64,000 nucleotides of DNA from contig NZ_WVID01000014.1 of assembly GCF_010091925.1 (NCBI RefSeq), positions 176,862 to 240,861 of the forward strand, given 5' to 3'. Below are positions 1 to 9,170 of this stretch, piece by piece. A program made the position numbers and the translations under genes. A model generated the notes under the pieces. That model saw nothing but the letters and a program-made list of their open reading frames with translations, had not been told where the DNA came from and did no database searches. The stretch comes from Nostoc sp. B(2019) (GTDB lineage Bacteria; Cyanobacteriota; Cyanobacteriia; Cyanobacteriales; Nostocaceae). Each line of letters opens with the position of its first letter. Position 1 is the first letter of the stretch.

Positions 1-651
1 ATCGGGATTGCGACGACTGATAATAAAAGTACGTGCCAGAAAATCCAAAGTAAAAATAATTACAAAAGGTAAATCAATCACCCAGAAATTATTGACAAAA
101 TTACCAAATTTGCCACTATCACGATAGTAATTACTTTGAATTAATGGTCTAATTTGAGAATTAAAAAAGTTGATTTCTGATTGCCAACTCTGTTGTGACA
201 AATAAGCTTGGCTCCAAAATCTACTAAAGGCATCTCTACCAGATAGTTCATTTGTACGCAAACGTACTTCATGTTTGATTTTTGCTAAAGTACCACTTTT
301 ATTAGCCTCATCAAACGGATTATCCTCAATCATGCGGTTACTGAGAAGACGTAAGTCATCAAGCAAACTTTCTACTGGAGGTGAGGACAAACCAGTTTGC
401 AAAACCTGTGCTTCTAATTCTGTAACCTTGTTGAGGTAATTTTGCGTTTCTGGGTGGGGTTGAATACCCTTAACTGGGTCATATAGTTGAGTTAAACTTG
501 GCAATACTTGTAGATAGAAATCACGTAAAGATATGTAGGTCAGGTCAAAAAAGACCAAACATAAGTTTAGCAATGCTAGGATGGCAATTAATCGCTCTAA
601 CCAACGGTAACGATGAACAGGATATTTTTTTATATCTCTTTTTGATGTCAT
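1..651 (-). CDS. Uncharacterised membrane protein, C-terminus outside the window
   Basis: An open frame runs from an ATG at 651 to the left edge (217 codons, no stop), so the protein is partial. It begins MTSKRDIKKYPVHRYRWLER, followed by a hydrophobic segment at about residues 20-40, a long polar and probably helical region (about 45-190), and a second hydrophobic segment near residues 195-212 that ends in LDFLARTFIISRRNP just inside the window. The second segment resembles the start of an ion-channel-like membrane core, but that is only an impression. The gene lies 34 nt downstream of the invertase on the same strand and may be co-transcribed with it. I do not recognise the family. Confidence 0.7.
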   Translation of the reverse strand, partial: MTSKRDIKKYPVHRYRWLERLIAILALLNLCLVFFDLTYISLRDFYLQVLPSLTQLYDPVKGIQPHPETQNYLNKVTELEAQVLQTGLSSPPVESLLDDLRLLSNRMIEDNPFDEANKSGTLAKIKHEVRLRTNELSGRDAFSRFWSQAYLSQQSWQSEINFFNSQIRPLIQSNYYRDSGKFGNFVNNFWVIDLPFVIIFTLDFLARTFIISRRNPD

Positions 652-685
652 GACTTAAAATAATTCGTAATTATTAATTAACAAT

Positions 686-2053
686 TTACTGAATATCAAA
701 ACTAATTAATTCTAAATGACTAGGATTTGAAATTAGTTCTTTTGCTACTAAGAAACCTGCAAAAGTCCAGGTTTGATATTTTCTTGCTTCTTTACCAATT
801 AATCTACCATTCTTACCGTCATAGTATTCTGGCCATTTATCCCCAAACAATCTATTTTGTGCAACACTAATTGCTTTATGGGCAATTTCTATCCGATTTG
901 TTTTTTGTGCTGCTGCTATTAGCAACCACAGTAAAACTGGCCAGTTACCACCATTATGATATGACCAGGGACTATTTTTTGGATCGCATCCTGTGACGAT
1001 TTGCCATTCTATACCCTCAAGCGCAGGAAAACAGATTTTCATCGGCATATATCCAATTAAATCATTCCAGCGTTGCTCAATTAAATTCATAATACTTTGA
1101 GATTCTTGCTCACTGGCTAAAGAGGTGATAATAGCCATTAAGTTTCCCAAAGTAAAAAAACGAAAATCCATGCGTCCAGAACCGAGATTACCTACTAAAT
1201 ACCCGCCATCTTCTGGTAGCCATTCCGTTAACCAAGCAGGTATTGAGCCAGCGTAAATATTGAATCTGTTTGCTACTTTTTTGCCAAATTCCTCACCTTG
1301 AAAGCGATAAATTTCATTTAAGCGATTTAGGTCAATCCAATAATATTCCCGTAGATGATAAGTTAGGGGTACTAAACGTTGATTTATCCTATTAATACAG
1401 TCAGCATTATCATCGTTTGGTAAAAGAAGTTCTGTCGCCGCGCGTAAAGCAGCATAAAACAGCACTTGAATTTCTAGAGGATGTTCATAGACCCCCATAC
1501 GACGGTCTATCATAAAAGCACCATCGGGAACTAACATCGTTGGATACATAGCAAACCGATGGACAAGACACATTTCTAAAATTAGCTTAATGCCTTGTTG
1601 AAATTCGGTTTGATGAGCAAGTGAAATATCATCTGTAGATTTGACATAAGCTCGGAGTAAGATCAGCCACCATAAACAAGAATCAATAGGTGCAACTTTT
1701 GCGATCGCATGTTCTCCAAAATCAGCGCTCAAATACTCTTCGCCATCTTTTGATACTACTTTAAAACTGGCTGGCATTAATCCTGGCCCCGGTTGAAAAC
1801 AGTCCATTTGAGGCTCATGACTTTGTAATTTCAGAGTTTCTATCAAAAAATTACGGACAATTTCCGGTTTACCACTAATCAAAAAAGCCAGCGCCGATAA
1901 GACAAAATCACGGACAAAACATTGGTCATAATTTACTGCTTCTGTCCCTGGTTCTAAGGCTGCTACTGTTCCAATCGGACAACCATGATAATAAATAATT
2001 GACTTATCAAGTAGTGTCCAAGCTTCTGCAACTACATCATTTTTTATTCTCAT
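686..2053 (-). CDS. Alkaline/neutral invertase, glycoside hydrolase family 100
   Basis: The predicted enzyme hydrolyses sucrose to glucose and fructose in the cytoplasm. The 455 residues match the length and layout of cyanobacterial A/N-invertases: an N-terminal block with [17 protein letters not shown], a central [15 protein letters not shown] block, a [16 protein letters not shown] block, and a C-terminal [18 protein letters not shown] block. In GH100 enzymes the Asp of the IDRRMG block and the Glu of the WPEYYDG block are the catalytic pair; both are present. There is no signal peptide. The ATG at 2053 is followed at once by family-like sequence. In filamentous cyanobacteria invertases of this type support sucrose use in heterocysts; that role here is inference from the family. 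Confidence 0.93.
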   Translation of the reverse strand: MRIKNDVVAEAWTLLDKSIIYYHGCPIGTVAALEPGTEAVNYDQCFVRDFVLSALAFLISGKPEIVRNFLIETLKLQSHEPQMDCFQPGPGLMPASFKVVSKDGEEYLSADFGEHAIAKVAPIDSCLWWLILLRAYVKSTDDISLAHQTEFQQGIKLILEMCLVHRFAMYPTMLVPDGAFMIDRRMGVYEHPLEIQVLFYAALRAATELLLPNDDNADCINRINQRLVPLTYHLREYYWIDLNRLNEIYRFQGEEFGKKVANRFNIYAGSIPAWLTEWLPEDGGYLVGNLGSGRMDFRFFTLGNLMAIITSLASEQESQSIMNLIEQRWNDLIGYMPMKICFPALEGIEWQIVTGCDPKNSPWSYHNGGNWPVLLWLLIAAAQKTNRIEIAHKAISVAQNRLFGDKWPEYYDGKNGRLIGKEARKYQTWTFAGFLVAKELISNPSHLELISFDIQ

Positions 2054-2113
2054 TATTTACATTATCTCCCTGAAAAATTATATGTAGAGACGTAGCAATG
2101 CTACGTCTCTACG

Positions 2114-2269
2114 TTATGTCGAAAAATGAACAGGAATATTTGAAATTCTACCCTGTGTATTTGTTCCTTCTGGAACTGGACGGTATTGCAACCAGGCAAA
2201 TAAAGCAGCAGTACCAAGAAAAATGAAAGTTATTGTAGCTACCAGTTGAAGCATGATACTGTAACGCAT
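2114..2269 (-). CDS. Small single-span membrane protein (51 aa)
   Basis: A short minus-strand frame of 51 codons starts at the ATG at 2269 (MRYSIMLQLVATITFIFLG) and ends with TAA at 2114-2116. Residues 5-27 form one clean hydrophobic helix, followed by a polar tail with WLQYRPVPEGTN. It has the composition of a real small thylakoid or plasma-membrane protein, and the stop lies just outside a small repeat. No clear Shine-Dalgarno sequence is visible. It lies between the invertase and the DUF2459 gene, all on one strand. I do not recognise the family. Confidence 0.5.
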   Translation of the reverse strand: MRYSIMLQLVATITFIFLGTAALFAWLQYRPVPEGTNTQGRISNIPVHFST

Positions 2270-2334
2270 AATAGATTTGAATGTGTATATTTTGTGCTAG
2301 TACAATCAAGATTTTTTTGGATAAAGCATTAAAA

Positions 2335-2922
2335 TTATGAATGTTTTACCCGAAAGTTCGCCCACATCACAAAACCATAAATTTGGCAGTCTAAATCTTG
2401 TAGCCACTCAACGATTTCGTGATTGCTATTTTGTAATAAAGTATATTTTTGATAATCTTTGACTAAAGTTAAACCTGTTTGTGGATTTTCGATGCTTGTT
2501 GCAATATTGCGGTTAAAACGTTCATCTAATAATTTCAGCAGTTGTGTTACTTTGGTTTGCGCTACTTCTAAACTTAATAGGGTGTAATCTTGTTGTTTAA
2601 CTATCTGCTGGAGTTCGGCAATATTGCTAAATTTCCGCCGTCCGAGAGTACCTTGAGTTGGTAGCAAAAGTGCCGCTACCCCATTTTTCAAATCCTGCTG
2701 ATTTAGGGCAAAATAATTCCAATCACCGTAAGCATACTGAATTAATTCACCGTTGCCACTGGGTAAAACCAGTCTGGAATGCCAGCCGTGGTCTGTGATA
2801 TAGATAGCGATCGCCTCAACAGGATCAGCAGGAGGTACGATGGTTGCGGGAGACAACATCCAAACTAATAAGATAAAAGCAACTACTATTGAACCAAATT
2901 TGGCAATGCGACATATACGCAT
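2335..2922 (-). CDS. DUF2459 (TIGR02117-type) membrane-anchored protein
   Basis: A 195-residue protein with an N-terminal membrane anchor (about residues 10-28, VVAFILLVWMLSPATIV) and a soluble domain carrying the family-typical DHGWHSRLVLP and AYGDWNYFALNQQ stretches. The family is defined by sequence only; its biochemical role is unknown. It is the last gene of an apparent operon, 27 nt after the flavocytochrome gene, which itself lies 13 nt after sodA. The context suggests an envelope function related to redox or metal handling, which is inference. Confidence 0.8.
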   Translation of the reverse strand: MRICRIAKFGSIVVAFILLVWMLSPATIVPPADPVEAIAIYITDHGWHSRLVLPSGNGELIQYAYGDWNYFALNQQDLKNGVAALLLPTQGTLGRRKFSNIAELQQIVKQQDYTLLSLEVAQTKVTQLLKLLDERFNRNIATSIENPQTGLTLVKDYQKYTLLQNSNHEIVEWLQDLDCQIYGFVMWANFRVKHS

Positions 2923-2949
2923 AGCTGAAGCACCAATCTATAAATTGAG

Positions 2950-4293
2950 TTACACAAGATTGTAGTGTTCCATGTGGACGTTGGTGACAGGTACTTCCAA
3001 TTCGTGTAGAGCTTTCTCTACCTGATCCATCATTTTCGGAACAGCACAGATAAAGTAATTTCGGGTTGCAGGACGCTTAGGAATGTACTTCTTTAGCAGT
3101 TCCTTATCAACATATCCACTTTCTCCTGACCAATCCTCTGGAGGTTCCCTAAGAACGTGGACAACTGTCAGGTCTAATTTGTCTTTTAGTTCTTCAATTT
3201 CCTCACGATAAGTTATATCTTCCCAAGTCTTGCTTGAGTATATTAATAGTAATGGACGTTCATCTTTGCGTTCCGCCAAAGTAACGAGCATACTGATAAT
3301 TGGCGTGATCCCGATACCTCCAGCAATAAAAACAAATCCAGCAGTATTTTCATAGCGGTCTGTGGTGAAAACTCCATAAGGGCCGTCTAAAAAGGCTTTA
3401 GTGCCAGGTTTGACATCTTTGATTGTGTTTGTGAAGTCTCCCACAGCCTTGATGCCAAACTCAATGCGATCGCTACATTCTGCACTAGAAGCAAAAGAAA
3501 ATGGATGTTCCCGCATTCTAAACGGCGAGATTTCAAGAGTAATCCAAGCAAATTGACCTGGTTCAAAGTGTATTCCCTCATGTCCTCTGGGACGCAACAC
3601 CAAATTCCAGACATTACCCCGTTGGGGGATGGCTGCTTCCACGAGGTAGGGTTTTTTCAGCATAAAATAGGGTTTGACTAGGCGGACATAAATCAACAGC
3701 CATAATGCAGCCAGTGCAATACCAGTCCAGATAACACTCTTCCAGAACAAGCTGAGGTAATTGCCTACACCCAAGACGTGTCCTAAACCAAATGCCATAA
3801 CCACAACAGCTAAGATGCCATGAGCTATACGCCAAGGTTCGTAGGGGATATTAAGCTGTTTGCGCCAAATGGAAGTGACAATAATTGCAATTAGCGCCAG
3901 AGTAGCGATTACTGCTGCTCTAGCTCGCCACGGTGCTTGGATAAAATTTAATAGTTGCAGTGTCTCTGGGTTATTAATAAATACAATTATGGGATGAGCC
4001 AGGATGAAAAAGAACGCAACTATCGAAGTGTAGCGGTGAAATTGAAGAATTAGGTCAACACCGTATGAGGCTTCGATGCGGTTGATGCGAGCAGTTAGGG
4101 CAAATTGCATTGCCATCATTGCTAAACCAATAAAACCCAAAGCCGCAGAAAATTCCAACCAAAAACTACGTTCATCACTCGGTGTAGGCGGGTATAAGAG
4201 TAGTATCAAAAGGGGTAATAGGATAAGTACAAGATATGCACCTATCCAAGATGCCCCTATTACTACGGGATTTTTCATCAATAAACTTCTCAT
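2950..4293 (-). CDS. Ferric-reductase-like flavocytochrome (FRE/NOX type)
   Basis: A 447-residue membrane oxidoreductase. The N-terminal half (about 1-210) has six hydrophobic helices with paired histidines typical of b-heme ligands (FHRYTSIVAFFFILAHP and WRIAHGILAVVVMAFGLGH). The C-terminal half is a ferredoxin-NADP-reductase-like module: the FAD site HPFSFASS, GPYGVF, and the NAD(P) site GGIGITPIISML, ending in the usual MEHY-type tail. Such enzymes move electrons from NAD(P)H across a membrane to ferric iron, oxygen or another acceptor; the acceptor cannot be told from sequence. It lies 13 nt downstream of sodA, so superoxide dismutation and transmembrane electron transfer appear co-expressed. 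A second possible ATG lies five codons in. Confidence 0.88.
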   Translation of the reverse strand: MRSLLMKNPVVIGASWIGAYLVLILLPLLILLLYPPTPSDERSFWLEFSAALGFIGLAMMAMQFALTARINRIEASYGVDLILQFHRYTSIVAFFFILAHPIIVFINNPETLQLLNFIQAPWRARAAVIATLALIAIIVTSIWRKQLNIPYEPWRIAHGILAVVVMAFGLGHVLGVGNYLSLFWKSVIWTGIALAALWLLIYVRLVKPYFMLKKPYLVEAAIPQRGNVWNLVLRPRGHEGIHFEPGQFAWITLEISPFRMREHPFSFASSAECSDRIEFGIKAVGDFTNTIKDVKPGTKAFLDGPYGVFTTDRYENTAGFVFIAGGIGITPIISMLVTLAERKDERPLLLIYSSKTWEDITYREEIEELKDKLDLTVVHVLREPPEDWSGESGYVDKELLKKYIPKRPATRNYFICAVPKMMDQVEKALHELEVPVTNVHMEHYNLV

Positions 4294-4306
4294 AGGGGCA
4301 TACCTC

Positions 4307-5119
4307 CTAACTTTGTTGCGATTTGACTTGCATGCGCCTGTTGATTTCCGACCAGTTGACTACATTCCACCAGTTGTCTAGATACTCAGCGCGGCGATTC
4401 TGATATCTGAGGTAGTATGCGTGTTCCCACACGTCGTTACCCATGATTGGGTACAAACCGTCCGTGATCGGGTTATCTTGATTTGGCGTAGTCACAATCT
4501 GGAGTTGATTTTGGGCGTTACGCACTAACCAAACCCAGCCGCTACCAAACCTGTCTCCACCTGCTTCATTAAACTGTTTTTTAAAAGCATCAAAACTACC
4601 AAAGGTTTGATTTATTTGTTGGGCTATTTCTCCAGTTGGTTGTCCGCCACCGTTAGGACTCATGATTTGCCAGAAAATTGTGTGATTAAGATGACCGCCT
4701 CCGTTGTTGCGTACTGTTTCACGGATATCCTCTGGTATGCTATTCAAGTCACCCAGCATTGCTTCTACGCTTCTATTTTTTAGTTCAGAATGCTTTTGCA
4801 ATGCTTCATTGAGATTTTCAACGTATGTAGCATGGTGTCTGTCATGATGCAGTTTCATTGTTTCTGCATCAATAGCTTTTTCTAGCGCGTTATAAGCGTA
4901 AGGTAATTTTGGTAGCTGTGCGGGAGAAGCACTTAGTTCTCTATCAGGATATGCTACAGGAGGAAACTGGTTAGTAGCAATAGTGTCTTGTGTTATGGGT
5001 GTTGCTGTGGGAGTTGGTGACTCTACTATTGGTGTTCCTTGACAAGCAAATAGCAGAGAAACTAGAAAAGCTCCTGTTATAAACAAGACAAGTTTTTGCC
5101 GCAGAAATTTGATGCTCAT
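4307..5119 (-). CDS. sodA: Manganese superoxide dismutase with lipoprotein-type signal
   Basis: This enzyme converts superoxide to oxygen and hydrogen peroxide. The N-terminus is a signal peptide with a lipobox-like LLFAC (Cys at about residue 26), followed by a Pro/Thr-rich linker, so the enzyme is probably tethered outside the cytoplasm, as the membrane-associated MnSOD of Anabaena is. Metal ligands are visible in [23 protein letters not shown] and [16 protein letters not shown]. The Gly-rich GGGHLNH block and the Gln in NQDNPITDG are the manganese-type pattern rather than the iron type. At 270 residues it is longer than a bare SOD because of the signal and linker. It is the first gene of the sodA-flavocytochrome-DUF2459 operon. 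Confidence 0.93.
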   Translation of the reverse strand: MSIKFLRQKLVLFITGAFLVSLLFACQGTPIVESPTPTATPITQDTIATNQFPPVAYPDRELSASPAQLPKLPYAYNALEKAIDAETMKLHHDRHHATYVENLNEALQKHSELKNRSVEAMLGDLNSIPEDIRETVRNNGGGHLNHTIFWQIMSPNGGGQPTGEIAQQINQTFGSFDAFKKQFNEAGGDRFGSGWVWLVRNAQNQLQIVTTPNQDNPITDGLYPIMGNDVWEHAYYLRYQNRRAEYLDNWWNVVNWSEINRRMQVKSQQS

Positions 5120-5187
5120 ATTTTACCTCAGAATCAAAAATTGATGCTTCGGCTTGAAGTTATTCCAAATGGAATACTCGCTTTTTA

Positions 5188-5538
5188 TCAAGTAAGTGGT
5201 GCTATGAGTCTCAAGAGAATTGAGTTAATGATTGCCAAAGCCAGCGAGCCAAGCAAAGCACTCCAAAAGCCGTATCTTAAGCGAAACCCAGGTACTAAAG
5301 CAGCTGATATCCCAAAGATAATTGAATTTAGAACAAAGAAAAATAAGCCTAAAGTAAGGATAATAAACGGCAAGGTGAATAAAGTTAAAACGGGAAGCAA
5401 AAGTGCATTCAAAATACCAAAAACTGCGGCAGTAATTAATGCTTTACCAAAATTGTCTATTTCTACTCCTATTGGTAGTTTAGAAATAATCAAAAAACTG
5501 ATAGCTGTGACTAACCAAGTAATTATCAACCCAACCAT
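5188..5538 (-). CDS. Phage-holin-4-2/YvlD-family membrane protein
   Basis: A 116-residue, almost wholly hydrophobic protein with four predicted helices, starting MVGLIITWLVTAISFLIIS. The AVFGILNALLLPVL and LGLFFFVLNSIIFGISA pattern is typical of the YvlD-like family called 'phage holin family' in annotation. These are chromosomal proteins in many bacteria and no phage gene lies nearby, so lysis is unlikely. The role is unknown. It lies 68 nt upstream of sodA on the same strand. Confidence 0.8.
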   Translation of the reverse strand: MVGLIITWLVTAISFLIISKLPIGVEIDNFGKALITAAVFGILNALLLPVLTLFTLPFIILTLGLFFFVLNSIIFGISAALVPGFRLRYGFWSALLGSLALAIINSILLRLIAPLT

Positions 5539-5985
5539 AAGAAGGACTCCTGATTAGTGATACTTCGATTTAAGTTGAGCAAGTCGATATTTTCAGTATT
5601 GGTGATAAATGTGAAGAGAAAGTGACAGACTACCATGCTGTCACCAAGTTAATATAAATTAATCAAAATTCAGCTATCTCTAAACTAGGTTTCTTAAACT
5701 TCAAAAAATCACTATTTGATTTTTCGTTGCCAATCTGGATTTATCCGTCATTATTTGTATCGCTCTCGCGCAGAGCTTCCACTTATTGCGGTACTACAGG
5801 ATCGTAAAAAGTGGCTATCTCCCAATTTCTAGTACCCCAAATAATGCTAAAAGGTAGGAGGTAAAACAAAATTGTAATGTAGGCGATCGCTCTGACTCGA
5901 CCTTTAGTAAATCAATCTGGTTCTTCCGGTAGTTTTATGGTAATTAAACCACATCTATTTTGAGAACCATAGTTTTTCATGCGTA

Positions 5986-6032
5986 GTGGGAGCATCTTGC
6001 TCCCTAGTGGTAGTAGCGGGCAAGATGCCCGC
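5986..6032. repeat. Tandem pair of short perfect hairpins
   Basis: Two adjacent palindromes, GGGAGCA-TCT-TGCTCCC followed by GCGGGCA-AGA-TGCCCGC. The loops are complementary in sense (TCT/AGA) and the flanks read GTAGTGGGAG and CCCGCACTAG. This arrangement is a common small dispersed repeat in Nostoc-type genomes. It has no coding potential. Confidence 0.7.
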
Positions 6033-6309
6033 ACTAGGTTTCAAAATGGACGAAGTTTATTAGAGTTTATAAAATTTTAATAACTATAATTTAGTGGTGT
6101 CAATTGACAAAAATGCTATCAATAAAGGCTTGCGATCGCCCAACTATATTCACACTTTACCAGGATTTTTACATTTAAAAAAATCATTCCATGCTGCTAC
6201 AAATACATCCAGGATATTACCTGAAATATTATTATTGAAGGCTTTTATATATCCGTAGTTGTCCTTATTTGTCTTGCTGTGTCTGCTAGGGGATTAGGGA
6301 TTTGAGGTT

Positions 6310-6365
6310 AACCGGGTTTCTAGAGGTTGGAGTAACAAAATTTCGGTCTTCCTAGAAACCCGGTT
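6310..6365. repeat. 14-bp perfect inverted repeat downstream of pgm
   Basis: AACCGGGTTTCTAG at 6310-6323 and its exact reverse complement at 6352-6365, separated by 28 bases. It lies 24 nt beyond the pgm stop and could fold in the pgm transcript, but no T-tract follows, so a terminator role is uncertain. The CCGGGTTTCT core is a known cyanobacterial dispersed repeat. Confidence 0.7.
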
Positions 6366-6388
6366 TCTGAGGTTAGTAAATAGGTATT

Positions 6389-8497
<2,109 letters not shown>

Positions 8498-8737
8498 ATG
8501 AAAGTTAGAGACAACACAATTAAGTTAAATCAGTTTTTAAAGTTGATGGGTATAGTGCCAACTGGAGGGCAAGCCAAGCTGATGATTCAAGGTGGCGATG
8601 TCCAAGTAAACGGTATGCTTGAAACCCGGCGAGGGCGGCGACTAATACCGGGTGATCAAGTGACAGTGGAAGGACAGACTTTTGAGGTCAATCTAGACAA
8701 TAATAAAGACCAAGATGCAGTGAGCGCTGATAATTAA
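8498..8737 (+). CDS. S4-domain RNA-binding protein (YbcJ type)
   Basis: A 79-residue protein consisting of little more than one S4 domain: IKLNQFLKLMGIVPTGGQAKLMIQ, then GDVQVNGMLETRRGRRLIPGD and VTVEG. S4 domains bind structured RNA; stand-alone members of this size are thought to act in ribosome or tRNA metabolism, without a defined target. It is monocistronic. The following DNA holds the TnpB relic. Confidence 0.9.
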   Translation: MKVRDNTIKLNQFLKLMGIVPTGGQAKLMIQGGDVQVNGMLETRRGRRLIPGDQVTVEGQTFEVNLDNNKDQDAVSADN

Positions 8738-8891
8738 CTATGATGCGCTGGCTCGCTCAAAACGTGCATGATATGAATGAGAAATACCTGTAGTTTGTGC
8801 GCCGAGATTTGCGATCGCACTGCAATAGCTTGTGAAAATATGGGTAGCGATGCAACGATATGTTTTGTGTCGCTATTTGCCGCAGATGTGC

Positions 8892-9156
8892 ATGCTGAAA
8901 TACAAGGCTGAAAGATTTGGGCATACTTATCAAGAAATAGGTCGTTTCTTCCCATCTTCTCAACTTTGTAGTGAGACTCTACTACCAATCCCAATGCTAC
9001 AAAATGGCTATGATTCTTTAGGCGTTAGGAACTAGCGCTTCTGACCTTGGAGGGGACGTAAGACCAAAGTCATCAGGACGTAAAAAATCCATGAAGACTG
9101 AGGCAATCCCCAATGAATTGGGAAGCCTACCTGCCCTAACGGGTCGGTGTAGGTAG
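8892..9156 (+). pseudogene. TnpB C-terminal relic (IS200/IS605 family)
   Basis: Two pieces in different frames translate to recognisable TnpB C-terminal sequence. The first, from 8892, is MLKYKAERFGHTYQEIGRFF followed by PSSQLCSETLL, which is the stretch leading into the zinc-finger. After a deletion of the finger centre, a second frame gives KMAMIL-stop-ALGTSASDL, then GGDVRPKSSGRKKSMKTEAI and an ending in LTGRCR before the TAG at 9154-9156. The RPKSSGRKKSMK string is characteristic of cyanobacterial TnpB tails. The N-terminal nuclease domain is gone, and there is an internal stop, so no RNA-guided nuclease is made. It ends 15 nt from the stop of the convergent hybrid kinase. Confidence 0.8.
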
Positions 9157-9164
9157 TTCACACT
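9120..9164 (+). ncRNA. Remnant of the omega-RNA-like 3' end of the TnpB element
   Basis: The relic's 3' end can fold: CCTACCTGCCC-TAA-CGGGTCGGTGTAGG, followed by TAGTTCAC. In IS200/IS605 elements the structured 3' end of tnpB gives the guide RNA (omega RNA), and the sequence just beyond the element's right end is the guide. Here this is a fossil, since the nuclease is broken. The exact right end is inferred, not proved. Confidence 0.45.
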
Positions 9165-9170
9165 AACAGC

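Larger units (their letters stand above)
5539..6388. other. Long intergenic region with small hairpin repeats
   Basis: About 850 bases between the holin-like gene and pgm (both minus strand). No credible coding frame was found. It holds scattered HIP1 sites, a pair of short hairpins near 5986-6032 and a 14-bp inverted repeat at 6310-6365, annotated separately. Confidence 0.6.

Noticed and set aside
5188..5538. Holin-like gene as a sign of a prophage
   Set aside because: The YvlD/holin-4-2 family is common on bacterial chromosomes and no phage structural, lysis or integrase gene is near.
5096..5557. Plus-strand open frame opposite the holin-like gene
   Set aside because: It is the antisense of a clear membrane protein gene; the residue make-up (Lys/Pro/Ile-rich) is what such an antisense frame gives.
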